Assembly (NCBI GenBank): GCA_029945375.1
Contig: CM057060.1
Span: 1,984,001-2,048,000, forward strand
Direction: 5' to 3'
Origin: Agaricus subrufescens
Lineage: Eukaryota; Basidiomycota; Agaricomycetes; Agaricales; Agaricaceae
Length of the DNA: 64,000 nt
The translations under genes were made by a program, and so were the position numbers. The number at the start of each line of letters is the position of its first letter. Positions within the stretch are counted from its first letter, which is position 1. Positions 12,993 through 25,201 of this stretch are shown here, piece after piece. The notes beneath the pieces are model-generated. The model had not been told where the DNA came from. It did not search any database and saw only the letters and a program-made list of their open reading frames with translations.

Positions 12993-13422
12993 GGCGATAA
13001 AAACTAGACTGAGGGGACATGGAAGGCAACCGATGATTCATGTTTTCACACCGGGCCAGCATCCGACCCTGGGAGTTTTATCCCAGTGAAGACTCGCTCG
13101 GGCCAAACCGTGTGACATGGCTTGATTTCGATTAGATCAATCAGAAACGTCGACGATCAAATAAGAAAGTACAGTACAAGTTCTCATAAGCATGTGATCA
13201 TAATGCATAAACCTCATAATGCATGGAAATTTCCGGGAACTGACTTGGTTTGCAGGGGATCAGGAGTGATAATGCATAATGCATAGCTTTCCAAAGGGGT
13301 TATGCATTATTGCGGGGCTGGAGAAAGTAATAAAATTGGAAATTTAGCGAAAATTTCAACATGGATGACATATTTTATTTATTTATTCACTCCTCGATGC
13401 ATAAAGAACCTACACAAAAGCC
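12993..13422. other. Boundary between host genes and transposon island, with ATAATGCAT cluster
   Basis: No gene is seen. The first ~190 bp hold the upstream region of the dehydrogenase kinase. From about 13195 to 13312 the motif ATAATGCAT or its complement occurs at least five times, in both orientations (near 13200, 13216, 13268, 13276 and 13301). It probably marks terminal or subterminal repeats of the adjoining pogo element. CpG content falls sharply to the right of this point. Confidence 0.5.
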
Positions 13423-14989
13423 TTGCTCAAGACCTGGGCCATACATATGAAAGCCAAAGGCCTCCAAACAACACAATGCACCAAAACTTTAGCACAGCCA
13501 CCTAGCACTTCTCAGAAGTCTAATCTTACACTCACTGACTGGGTGCAAGTCTTTGACTTTGTGGACCAGCACCCACAGATGGGCCAATCAGCAATTGTCA
13601 AGTATTTCAGGACCAAGCATGATGGAGTTCTGGTTCTCTCACAGTCAACACTTAGTCAGAAGCTGGGTTGACACCAAGAGCTAACTGATCAAGTTGAATC
13701 AAACCCTAGTGCCTTATCATCAAAATGGCCTTGTGTTGTTACAAGACCTGATGTGGAACAAGCATTGGTTTTGTGGATTTCCCACATGGATGAAAGAGGA
13801 GAAACTGTTACAGGGCCAATGCTACAGGAGAAGTCAAGACAATTTGAACATTTATTTGATGTACCTAAGGAGCAACTATAGCTGGCAATAGAAGCTAAAG
13901 GAATATCAGCAACACAGAGAAGCTAGATCAGTAGATTTGATTGCAGTAGAGGCAGAACAAGAACTTATGAAACTATATGCTCCACAAGATTGTTGGAATT
14001 TTGACAAAACAAGTTTATTCCCAATGTATGTAAAGTCAAGTTCTATCAAATTATAGCTGACAATGTTCAAGGGCACCACCTGATCATGGTCTTCCTTCAA
14101 AACAAACAAGTGGCAAGAAAAAAGGACAATTTTGCATTACTATTGGTTTTGCATGTAATGCTGATTGATGGAAGTGAGAAATTACCACCAATATTCATTG
14201 GAAAGTCTAAGTGGCCCTGTTGTTTTGGTAAATGTACTCCAATGGGATATGGGTTTTATTATTGGAACAATAAAAGGCATGGATGACCTCAGAGCTTTTC
14301 AAAGAGTAAATCAGGGCCCTGATAAATGAAAACTTAAAAAGGTGGATTCCACAATTTGACTACAAAATGGAAAACAAACTGACATGTTCTCTTGATCATT
14401 GACAATTTCTCAGGACATGGAATAAAATATACAACATTCAATGTTCATATTGAGTTTTTCAAGCCAAACCTCACCTTGTATGTCTAACCACTAGATGCAG
14501 GCATTATTCAGTGTTTCAAAGCCCAATATTAATGGGGATTTTGTGAATGAGCACTTGATCTAAATGAAGCTGGAGAGGAAAACATTTACAAGATAAACCT
14601 TCTCAAAGGCATGCTTTTAGCAAAGCATGCCTGGAATGAAGTTACCACCAAACAATTAAACACTGCTGGACTCACACACAAATTCAGCCAGAGTAAGTAT
14701 CATGTATCTTTTTGATAACAAAGCTATTTGACACATTTTCTACAGAATTGACATTGATACAGACACATCACCCTACTCGGATCACCAAGCCTGGGAAATC
14801 CTCCACCATTTTGCAGGCTCTGATTCAATGACCCTACCTGAGGCCAAAGAAAACTTTTAAGCAGTCCTTGGAGGATGTTATCAGTATGAAGATTGAAGTG
14901 GTGCCTTCAAATGTGTAATAGATGCCAAAAATGACATTCCTAAGGCTCAATATGCCCTTCAAAAATATGTGGGAGACCTAAACTCATAA
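13423..14989 (+). pseudogene. Degenerate pogo/Fot1-type DDE transposase
   Basis: Reading across several frames gives the pogo layout in order. An N-terminal helix-turn-helix (LTDWVQVFDFVDQHPQMGQS) comes at ~13530-13600. A CENP-B-like second HTH (ALVLWISHMDERGETVTGP) is at ~13760-13820. The DDE domain follows: CWNFDKTSLFP (first Asp) near 13990, IDGSEKLPPIFIGKSKWP near 14165-14215, LIIDNFSGHGIKY (second Asp) near 14395, and PLDAGIIQCFKAQY near 14490. It ends QYALQKYVGDLNS and TAA at 14987-14989. Many stop codons and frameshifts interrupt it; several stops are TAG or TGA where CAG, TGG or CGA would restore the family residue, consistent with C-to-T decay. It cannot make an active enzyme. Confidence 0.88.
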
Positions 14990-17262
14990 TACATTGTTAC
15001 AGTATGGCCCTAGCTATTGATGAGACAAGGTCAGTGTAGGTGTAAAATAAGATAAAATAGTATAGGGGAATCCCTCAAAGTCTCAAATGCAGTTTGTGGG
15101 CAGATAAATCAAATATGAAGTGAAATAGGTGGTTCAAGAATAAAAAATTAAAAAACCTCTTGATTGTATGCTTGTAGTGGTGGTGTTTGCTTGAATTGGG
15201 CTTAGGCAGCTCTCAACTCTTGATTGTACTTGAATTATCATGTTTAAAAACCTGTGCAACATGATGGTAAGGTATTTAGGTCTGAAAAGATAGAATAAGT
15301 GACCAGAATAATGATAGCTAGAGGAGTATCTACACTTTAAGAGTGCATACAACAGAAAGTCTTGCAAAGAACAAGTGGCCTACTATGAATGTGAAGCTAT
15401 TCTACATAAAGTAGTGAAGGCCCCTTTTAGGAAAAGTGTACTAATGGGAGGGATATGGCCCAATGGTTAGAAAATATTCAACTGAAAGTTTCATTATCAA
15501 TAAGTGACTGCATCATGAAAGTTTGTGAGTAAAGAAAGGCATAGGGACTTCCAATAGTGATAGCCTAGTGTATCTGATCTCATGTACACTGTCATATCTT
15601 CTTGCTATCCTTATTAGTCACTCACAAACGGTACTTTACCCAAAAATCAAAATATGATCAAAAAAGGGGTAGCATGATACTTACTGTATCTACATAGAGA
15701 AGTGTTGTGGTAAGTACATACTTTGTGATTTCCTTCTTGTTATCTTATCTATCACACCTTCAGCATGATGATGGCCTTTTAACCACTTTCCCCTTTTACT
15801 TGGTTTCCATAGATAGACATTGTAGTTAGTGAAAAACATTCTGAACATTTCAAATTCCTATTTTTCCTTTCCCCATTATTCTTTTATATCCTTTTGACCT
15901 CTAAGACTATACAGTTGTAAGCACAGGGCCTCACTTACGACACAAAGGCAGATATGTAGGCACAACGTATATTCCAATAAGGATAAGAGTCTTTATGATA
16001 CGCATATACAAAGAGAGAGAGAGATGATGGAAGAAGGAAGGTAACCCATTATCGCTTAGAGTGGCCCTTTATATATGGCCAGTTAGTGATCAGTCTGTGA
16101 TGTCAGCTCTTGTCAGTAGTAAGCTCTTGCTTACAACAGTACTACATAGCTAAAACTTCCAGGTACTTAAAGGCACAAAAGCTACTGGTCACCTCAGTGA
16201 TCAACACACATTTGTTGTTTCACTGAGGTGAGTAGAGTTACTTAACAGTATTTTGTTTCATAAAGCTCATGTTATTGTAGCTCTATTTTCAATAGGTGAA
16301 TAAACTAGTGATCAACACAAGTTTATTGTTTTGCTGAGCTCTATTTTCAATAAGAAGAAAGTTGGTCTATACATTGGCAAAAGGTTTGGTTGCTTCAAGT
16401 AGCTTCAAGTAGCCAAACTTTTTGCTAATGTAGTGACTTCTAGATCAAAATATTTAGTAAGTAATGGATGAAAGATCTTACAATAAGATAGGCCTGGATT
16501 GCACTGTGACTACTGAATCATACATTGGACAGGTCCTCAATAGTAGTGACTACAGTGCTGATTAATGTGCAGTGTATCCTAGCTGAAATATCCAACTGCA
16601 TAAATAGAAATAACTCAATGTGTAGCAAAATAATAATTAATTAATTAGTAAAAAAGACAAGCTTAGTGAGCATAGGGGTCTAGCTAGTACTGTATGTATA
16701 GAAAATGTGAGTAGATAGAGAGTAAAAGTCAAGTAATCAGTTTTCCCTGCACTCTGCAATTAGTACATCATGAACTCATGATTAATATTGTGGAAATTGT
16801 ATATCCATTGCTTTGGACTCATATTCATCCAAATAGAATTTGAAGATTTAAACCAGAGGCTTGTCTTAAGCCTGATTCAAGGAAAGATATTATGTATTGA
16901 GACAAGTATCAGAAGCTACAACTTCTTGACAGTGAGTGATATCTCTGTGATAGCTAAATTGGACTTCACAAATCACATTCTTGGAGTGGTGTGGCCCAAT
17001 AGCCTTTATAGTTTCACTGTGAGACCCAGGATTAGGGATATCACTGAGCTTATGTAAGTGTGAATGTAGGGTATAGACTTGACTAGGACTTGACTAATCC
17101 AGAGTTTTGAGCTGTGCTTACCCTATCTTGTAAGCAAGATATTTCCAGGACTAACTTTCACTTTCCTGACTTATATACAGTAATTGGGGAATTCCTTACT
17201 TAATATGTGAAATAGTGAAGATTAAACTGGGTTTAAGTTAGGAGAATAATAAAAGAATAATC
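14990..17262. other. AT-rich non-coding stretch
   Basis: No convincing gene was found in about 2.3 kb. The sequence is AT-rich and nearly CpG-free, with many stops in all frames. It contains a short (AG)n run near 16012-16023 and the hairpin cluster listed separately at 16180-16440. The 89-residue open frame at 16788-17057 has no recognisable motif and is probably chance. Confidence 0.5.
16180..16440. repeat. Cluster of hairpins and short direct repeats
   Basis: CACCTCAGTGA at 16190-16200 is perfectly complementary to TCACTGAGGTG at 16220-16230, enclosing a 19-nt loop. A second, longer stem pairs ACATTGGCAAAAGGTTTGG (starting 16371) with CCAAACTTTTTGCTAATGT (ending 16431), with one or two mismatches. 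GTGATCAACACA and GCTCTATTTTCAATA each occur twice as direct repeats. The arrangement resembles a decayed MITE; no family is recognised. Confidence 0.6.
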
Positions 17263-18314
17263 CTATGAAATTTTGGTAATTATCAAAGAAAGGCCCCAAC
17301 AAAAAGCTAGCATTTCTTTGGTTTTTTCCCCTTCCCTTACATCTTTGCCATTATCCTCATCTTGATACCTTTGTTTCAGCTCCTTATGCACTTCCTTTTG
17401 AGCCTCTTCATCCACACCATCTTCATCATCCATCTTGTCACTTGATTGAGCCCCACTCTCAGAACCCTCCTCATCTCTCAAGTCACTGTCAGACCCCTCC
17501 TCATCTCCCAGGTCACTCTCATTCTTGGACACCTGCTCATCTCCTGGGTCAGTCTCATTCTCAGACCCCTTCTCATCTTCCAGGTCATTCTCTTATTATT
17601 GGGCCCCTCATCCCCCTAGTCATTCTCATTCTTAGACTCCTCCTCATCTCTAGGTTCATTCTCCCTACCCCCCTGCTGTCATGATTATCATTGTGCTCAA
17701 CCTTTTTCTGGCTGTATCCATGGACTTGTTTCTTTTCATAATTACATTTATTCTGGCAAATCAATATGAGGATCTGTTCTGCAGCCCAGTTCTCTTTGAA
17801 TTTCTTCAGCAGTGGCTGGCCCAACTTTGCCTTCCAAAAATAAGTAAATGGAATATACAACATATATGAAACTTACTAGCTCCACCACTTGAAAAGCAAG
17901 CTGGTGGTCTTGTTTGCACTAGTCAATGTTGACTAAAAACTGTAACTGTATTATAGCATCTCAAACAACAGTCTTGTAAATCACATTTATCAGAAAACAT
18001 ACTTAAGAGGGTCAAGATATCATGAGACTTACTTGAAATGAATTGTAAAGTTTGTTGTTTGCATGTCTAGAAGTCCCATAGCAGCTTGTAGCTGCACCTT
18101 TGAAATTTGAGAATCTATAGGCTTTGGAATAAGATTTTCTGACTGCTCTTTTGGTTGGGCAGTGTCAGCCTTCTCCTGTCCATTCAATCTTGCTAAAGAC
18201 AAGTGAGTGAAGTAAAGGGTCAATCCAATTGAATTTACCAGAGAGGAGATGGACCATCTTATGAAGGGCCTCAAACTTGTCTTCACTGGAATCATCTTCC
18301 TTTGGTGCTGACAT
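17263..18314 (-). pseudogene. Unclassified protein-coding remnant with acidic tandem repeat
   Basis: On the minus strand, an ATG at 18314 starts MSAPKEDDSSEDKFEAL. Further open stretches follow in other frames: QEKADTAQPKEQSENLIP near 18160, then KENWAAEQILILICQNKCN near 17780. The C-terminal part (17263-17690) is very acidic, built from repeats of about 40 bp encoding ESDLGDEEGSDSDLRDEEG. It looks like an intron-containing gene that has decayed. The start codon directly abuts the end of a dispersed-repeat copy (18315), so upstream sequence has been replaced. I do not recognise the family and assign no function. Confidence 0.45.
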
Positions 18315-18918
18315 TGAAGAGACTAGATCAGTGTGAATGTGGAAAGATAAAATATAAAAATATAAAATTGAATATGAATGTAACCCTTTGAAATACACCA
18401 AGTCTCAAGTATAGTTTGTGGGGACAATAAATCAGAAAGAAAGTAAAAGTAAGAGTCTCAATTAAGTATTAAATGAAAATAGGGGTAGAATAGAAATGTG
18501 AAACAAGTCTTGACTGAATAGAGACCTCTTCCAGACCTATGCCATTTTGATTAGAACCTTCACGATGAGGAGCTAAGCTCATGACAACTGTCCTCAATAG
18601 GATGGGTTAGACAACTATCTAAGAGGGGTAGCAAATCCACCCTAGTAATGCCTCAACAAACTTGGAGAGCCTTGACCTGCCTTTGCACTTCAAGACAGGC
18701 TGCAAGACAAGCCAAGCTAGCATCAAATGCTATCATGATCCTATTAGACTAGTGAAGATACTCTCTTGAGCAGAACACAAGACCTTCTGAGTCAAGAAAG
18801 AACTTAAGAAATGCTTAGAACACTGCAAAGTTTAACCAACTCGGTTTCACTTGCACAGCACTTGGGCAAAGATTCAATCCTGAACCTCATCCTCAACTGG
18901 TGACTATATACAATACAC
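18315..18918 (-). repeat. Dispersed 1.38-kb repeat, copy 1 (5'-truncated)
   Basis: In the orientation where the full element starts TGTTACGGCCCC and ends CTAGTCTCTTCA, this copy lies on the minus strand and keeps only the last ~600 bp. Its retained end (TGAAGAGACTAG on the plus strand) is intact at 18315. Similarity to the other copies stops at about 18918, after the TATATA-containing segment. It has lost most CpG sites compared with copy 5, so it is among the oldest copies. Confidence 0.85.
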
Positions 18919-19669
18919 TGGGCCAGAGAAACAATAAGACATATGCCTTATTGAATAAATATTGAATAAATATTGGACATTAGATTTAAATAAACCAGTT
19001 GTATTATTGTGATTCTATTGTGACACTTGTCACAATTTGTACACAGTCTCACACCTGTCTGATCAAGAATATATTCAACTCTTATTAAGCAAATATTATA
19101 AATAACTAAGTTAAGAAAATATTCACAATAATACATATAACTTATCCAAGCCTTATCTTGATTATTCACTCAAAACTGTTTCAATAAGTCAGTGGGCTTA
19201 TCAGATAAGAATTGTAGACATATTTGATGGTTTTCTTACCTGTTTTAGCAAATACTACTTCAATAAGCCAACTGGCTTATTGTACATCAATTGTGACCGA
19301 AATCATGATTTGGAAAAAAATTGACCAAGTCAGCAACTCAGAATGTCACCAACAAATTGCAAATCAGTTACACAACTCCCCTTTGTGATTTGTGTACAAT
19401 AAACAAAGCCAGAAATTGAAATTGTTGGTTCAGTTTGCAAAATCAGGATCATCTTCATCGTGATGATTCTGAGATTTAGTGACAACAAAAAATTGGTGAG
19501 AAAATTCTACCCAACCAAGGAACATACCAAAACATTTCTTTACTGGAGGAATGAAGCACCAAAATTGACCGCATGGCAGCAGAGTAGTTGCCAGTGGGCA
19601 ACTTGACACATATTGGGTCACAATTGTGATTCTAGATTTCAAGATCAAGACACATGGTCATTGTATATA
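18919..19669. other. AT-rich spacer
   Basis: About 750 bp with no recognisable gene. It has short TTGAATAAATA-type repeats near 18950 and two CAATAAGCCA/CAATAAGTCA direct repeats near 19180-19270. Short open frames here have no motifs. Confidence 0.4.
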
Positions 19670-21238
19670 CAGTGGGGGACAAAACTGTTCCAATGTTTTG
19701 TACCTTTGCAAAGAATGCTATATACCAGCACACATAAAATGTTTAAAATCTTGAGGATATTTATGGGTATACCTTAGTATCTAAGCTACCATGGTGTGAT
19801 GTTATGTGGCTGTACAGTTACTATTGGTCATTATATAATACTTTTAAGTCAGAGCAACATTGGAACAGTTTTGGCCCTATATGTTGAAAATACAGAATTG
19901 GCTACTTACCAAGGCAGAAGATGCTATTTTCTGGCTATCAAAGCTACAAATGGTAGATTTGGTATTGATGCCATCAATGTCTGATCAAATGCTGCTGATA
20001 TGATATCAGAATCCATCTATATGCTACTATAAAGATTAGATACTTTGTTAAGTAGTAAATCTTTAATCTTCAGCTTATTATTACATTGTCTTTAAGGCTT
20101 GTGATGTAATTTATATTAAAACAGTTATATAAGTACAATAATATACTAGATTATGTAATTTATGCCATTTGCTGACATAAATATGATCATCCTTAGGTAG
20201 AAATATACTTTCATCTATTTTTTGAATACAAACAACCCACGTGCTGGAAAGCTGATTATTCCAATGAATGCTATAAATGTTAGTGCTTATGTAACAATCA
20301 ATCAAAGAGCAAACAAAAGCTTTGACCTTCCTCCACAAGCCTTTATTTACATAAATATATAGTAGACTCTAGAGAGTATCTGTAAAAGTGCACCAGGGCT
20401 TGTTTCTGATGACTAATCAAGATACAAATAGGCTCAGAATACTGAGAATAATAGATTATAATCATATGTAACTGAAAACAATATGCTGATGGAAGTGTAA
20501 GAGCTTTACAAGCAGAGGGTAAAAAGTGTTAGTGTGTATAAATGAAAAAAATTGTACTGTAAGATTGCATAGAATGGGCAAGAGCTCAAATAACTACTAA
20601 ACATGAAGTATTATTGAATGTTAATCTTTTTATATATATTTTGGAATTTTCACATGATTCAATCCTAGAGTATCATAGGTAGAATATATCAAGTACAAGC
20701 TTAACAAATGTGATACAGTGGCTGATTGACTTTAAAATAGTATGGATTACCTAAAATTAGATATTGTTGAGCTTAACCAGCCTCTGAATATGAGTTTTGC
20801 CAAAATACAGTAAATAAATATCAATAGTGAGGTAAAAGTTAATGAATTTCTACCTAATAGATTATTACATCTATAGAGCAGCATATAGATGGATTCAGAT
20901 ATCATATCAGCAGCATTTGATCAGATATTGATGGCATCAATACCAAATCTACCATTTGTAGCTTTGATAGCCAGAAAATAGTATCCTCTGCCTTGATAAG
21001 TAGCCAATTCTATATTTTCAATGTACAGGGACAAAACTGTTCCAATGATGCTTTGACTTAAAATGATTACATAATGACCAATAATAACTGTACAGCCACA
21101 TAACATCACACAGTGGTAGCTTAGATACTAAGGTATATTCATAAATATCCTCAAGATTTTAAACATTTTAAAATGTGCACTGGTATATAGCATTCTTTGC
21201 AAAGGTACAAAACATTGGAACAGTTTTGTCCCCCACTG
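19670..21238. mobile_element. Tc1/mariner-type element with ~370-bp inverted repeats
   Basis: The ends are perfect inverted repeats, CAGTGGGGGACAAAACTG at 19670 and its complement ending at 21238. Each is flanked by TA (19668-19669 and 21239-21240), the target duplication of the Tc1/mariner superfamily. The inverted arms extend to about 20035 and from about 20870, at roughly 90% identity. Inside each arm the terminal motif recurs in inverted form (CATTGGAACAGTTTTG at ~19857 and its mirror at ~21030). The ~830-bp centre holds no intact transposase. A minus-strand frame (20111-20338) contains KIDESIFLPKDDHIYVSKW, weakly like the first-Asp region of Tc1 transposases. It is best read as a non-autonomous or internally decayed element. 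Confidence 0.85.
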
Positions 21239-21479
21239 TAGTCAAAACTTGATATCTGAGGATAAAATAGTTGCCAGCTACAATACATCAGAACAGGGAA
21301 AAAGTAATTGGACTCCACAGTTGAGAAGTACCCAAAATTATACCAAAGCAGGACATGTTTCAACATTGTCACTGTGTAGTCAAGCAGTCAGATATTATAA
21401 GTCATTGTGCAACAAAGTTTACCTTGAGTGGAATAACCTGAAAGATTTTGACTCCTGAACCATCTACATAATCTGTACT

Positions 21480-22800
21480 AGCTAATGCAAATTGACCAAG
21501 TGCATGATTGATATGTAGCACCACAGGGGGGAGATACCATGTGTGATACAGACAGCCAGGGACAAAAGAAAAATGTTGAGTGTGTAAGAATAGCTTTGGG
21601 ATTGGCTTGTCCTATGTCTCCGGTATCAGGTTTGCATGTTCATAAGGCAATATGAGGAGAAAGGTGTCAGATATCCAGCTGATATCCCTCATGTTCTGTC
21701 GATGTGTAAATATCTGTGTAATCAAACCTGTTGTCCATTTGGAGGCTGACATTGATCCTACTGGTTGAAAGACTACTTGACTGTCTCCAGCAGAGCATTT
21801 TGCAGTCTTGTACACAATGTCAACCAGAACAGCCTGTAGTTGGGTTATTTCCTCATCAAATTCAATGATTTCATGATTGTCATATATTTTAATCCAATTC
21901 TTTAACAATGTGTAGACAGTGCGTTGAAGCTGACATTTTCTTTTTTGTCCATGTGTTCATCTATTCTAGCACCAGGCAGATCTTCACTGAAGAGAGTTCC
22001 TCATATGTCATTATTGAACAATTGATTGTATGCTGTTATAAGGGGATGCAGTTGCTCAGGAAGATGATGTGCATTGATGAGAACCTGCAGATTTTGCAAC
22101 ATGTTGAACTTTTGAAACATCATCTTCTCCATTTGTCCTAAATGCATAGGTCAGTCTGCTGGTCACGTGTAGGTTGAACTTACCAATTAGTTGGTTTGTT
22201 AGAGTCTGTTGAAGAAGGTAATTGTAGCATTCAAATGCAAAGCATTGCCATCCATGTGTGGGGCCAAATTGGTGTAGGAAATCCCCAAAGTGTAGGGTGA
22301 TATGCTGATAGGGTGTAAGTTTGATACCTGGGTACAAATCCCATAAGGTAGTGAGGTATTGGTACATATGTGTCTCATACAGGACAATGTCTTCCTTGGA
22401 AATGGTATGTTGTGAAGTGACCTTGACAGCGCTGACTAAATACAGGAAGTTTTCTAGTGTCTTGGCTTGACAACTTTCCAAGGGGGTGGTTTCCCATGGT
22501 CAAATGAGGGTTATAGGTAGATTGATGGTGAAAAATGAATGCCATTGATCTGCGTGCAACTTGCCTCCCTTTGCTTGGCCCAGATGGGCAGGACCTTTTG
22601 AAGTCTAGGATAGTAAAGAGAGGTGTTGCATGTCCTCCTTTATCTTTGGAATTGTCTTTTTACGTAAGACACATGTCTTTGCCCCCTTCTGGTCCCTTGG
22701 TGCCCTAAGTGCCCCAGTCTTGACTGGGCCAAGTACATGTGTTTGCTCTGCAGCAGCTGGCTTTACTCTTTTTTGAACCTTGGGTACTTTTTCATGCACA
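21480..22800 (-). pseudogene. CACTA-like (Tnp2-associated) transposase fragment
   Basis: The minus strand encodes LHADQWHSFFTINLP-like sequence around 22500-22560. A longer open block at 22056-22481 includes ISKEDIVLYETHMYQYLTTL, KLTPYQHITLHFGDFLHQFG and PTHGWQCFAFECYNYLLQQT. This series (LHADQWRT, HLALHLGDxLxxFGPxHxW, ExFN/YxLQ) is what I know from the C-terminal halves of Tnp2-type transposon proteins abundant in basidiomycetes. The assignment is from memory of that family and is moderately sure. A related block at 21612-21908 follows out of frame. Stops and frameshifts break it, and no CACTA terminal repeats were located. Confidence 0.6.
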
Positions 22801-22868
22801 CCTGCCTTGGATTTTCAGCCAATCATCAGTTTCTGCATACAGGAAATTACCTGTAATGACTTGCATGT

Positions 22869-24250
22869 TGTTATGGCCCCAGACATTTTACACATGAAAA
22901 TATATGTTTAAGGCGGCTAGGCATACATATTAGGCTTGAGAATGAACAATTGGTCACCCCATTAGAGATAAGATTGGTTGAGGGCATGTGTGCAGACAGG
23001 TCAAACTAGGGATCAGTCGAGATTGCATCTGCAATTCCTAACAGGAAAACTGTACTGTTAGGGGAAATATAATCATGTTTGAGGACTTTACAATGGAAGT
23101 CTTGAGACTGAGTCTAGGGAAACTGTATTGGGAAATCTCATTGAGACTGGCTATGGGATGGCTTGAGGACTTAGTGGAATGTGGTTCCTTTAGTGGACTC
23201 TATGCTAAACCAAATTTATAACTACTACCTGCCTAATAGGGAAAGGCTAGGAAGTAGATGACTCACACATGTTGAGACTGAATAAATCTGAAGCGAGACT
23301 GTTGGAATTATTGGTCAAGACTCTGGATCGGGCAGCAATGGTGATAATCTCGAAGCAACTAATGGCAAGATAGAAACTTAGTCTAATCAAAGACATCTTA
23401 TTGACAGATTGATCAGTGGGGGATGAGTCTTGAGGATTTCTAGACTAGGGTCTAGGGTTGGAAACTTGTTAGCCTATGGGAAGTGGAAGATTAGTCAAGT
23501 GCAATGTTTGGTCAAGGAGACTGAATAGTTGAGACTGTTGATTGGTGGAGAAAGAAGAGTCGAGGAGGCTATACCCATTCAGTGCTGGATACGGACTTGG
23601 TTATTTGTTTCATAATTGTTTATTTTGTCTCAGTTTTTTATTGTGTATCATATATAGTCACCAGTCAATGATGAGGTTCAGAATCAAATCTTTGCCCAAG
23701 CACTGTGCAAGTGAAATTGAGTTTGGTTAAACTTTGCAGTGTTCTAAGCATTTCTTAAAGTTTTTTCTCAACTTGGAAGGACTTGTGTTCTGCTCAAGAG
23801 AGTATCTTCACTGGTCTAATAGGACTGCAATAGCATTTGGTGCTAGCTCAACTTGTCTTGCAGTCTGTCTCAAAGTGCAAAGGCAGGTCAAGGCTCTCCA
23901 AGTTTGTTGAGGCATCACTAGGGCAGACTCACTACCCCTCCTAGATAGTTGTCTAACCCATCCTATTGAGGACAGTTGTTGCGAGCTTAGCCACTTGTCG
24001 TGAAGGTTCTAATTGAAACAGCATAGGTCTGGAAGAGGTCTCTATTCAGTCAAAACTTGTTTCACATTTCTATTCTACCCCTATTTTCATTTAATACTTA
24101 ATCAAGACTCTTACTTTCACTTTCGTTCTGATTTATTCTCCCCATGAACCACACTCAAAACTCGGTGTATTTCAAAGGGTTGCATTTGCATTTGATTTTA
24201 TATTTTTTTTATATTTTATTTTCCACATTTATACCAATCTAGTCTCTTCA
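22869..24250 (+). repeat. Dispersed 1.38-kb repeat, copy 2 (full length)
   Basis: Starts TGTTATGGCCCCAGAC and ends CTAGTCTCTTCA, 1,382 bp. The TG...CA ends look LTR-like, but the flanks (GCATGT before, TCAGGC after) show no matching target duplication. Nearly all CpG positions of copy 5 are TG or CA here. A 62-codon open frame (23542-23730) is present but is not kept intact in copy 5, so it is probably not a gene. A TATA-like TATATAG near 23650 sits about mid-element. Confidence 0.88.
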
Positions 24251-25201
24251 TCAGGCATCAAAATCTCATGTACCTTTGTTCCATTTGGGTAGGCGACCTC
24301 CTCATTGTTGCTACACACTTGCTTCAGCATCTGATTCCAGAGCTTACTGAAAGTTGCCATCTGACCTACTTTGCTTGCATACTAGTTTGCAGCCTCCTCT
24401 CAACGGTTGCACAACTAGTAGAATAGTCAAACAGAGTGCTCCTATGCAACAGAAATCCTTCACTCACATATTGCTGGCAAGCAGATTGGTTGCCACATTG
24501 TTTGTCTTGTTGAATTTTCATGCTATCATCCTCAGTCAAAACAGCACAACTCTTTAGATATTTGCAATGTAGAGTTTGGAAACACGTTATAAATGCTCAT
24601 TGCACTATAATTGGGTCATTAGTAAACACATTTGGCTTCTTCAGGAATTGATTGGCTAGGAGCAGAGCCAGTCTGTGATTCCAAAGTGTGAAGATAGATA
24701 GTCTCTCAAAGTCGAGAAGAACATTTTCAAGATTTGGCTCATCGACCTCTTTTTGTGACTTTTTGAAGGCATCTAACTGATTTCTTGATGGTGTTTGAAT
24801 TGGAAGATGCTTTGTGTAACCAAAATCTCCAAGATATGCAAACAGATAGCCAGCTAAGCAGATTGTCAACTCTATTCACATTGAATCTAACCAGACTATA
24901 CCTTGAACTTGGTTTCTACATCTGTAAAGGGCATCAGAGTGAAGATTCTATTTGTGCCTTGATGTTGTTGTTGAGAACAATGGTTGTTACTCTGAGATGT
25001 TTTTTGCTGAACCTGGTAGTTACGATTGACTCCACCATTGCTGTCCTGTCCTATTTTAAAGTCACTTTCACTATTGTCCTCCCATTCAACCTTGTCATCT
25101 GCTTCATATGGAGTGGAATATCTTTCATGCTTTCCACCTCTTCTCATCCCCTTCAGGGTACATTTAGAACACTGTCATGCAAATGTGAGCAAGGTATGTA
25201 A
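24251..25201 (-). pseudogene. Unclassified gene remnant cut by repeat copy 2
   Basis: Minus-strand open stretches at 24896-25147 (Asn/Gln/Ser-rich) and 24597-24869 (LENVLLDFERLSIFTLWNHR) continue downstream in broken frames. The last reads SNNEEVAYPNGTKVHEILMP directly up to the end of repeat copy 2 at 24250. The repeat therefore appears to have interrupted a coding sequence. I recognise no domain. Confidence 0.35.
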
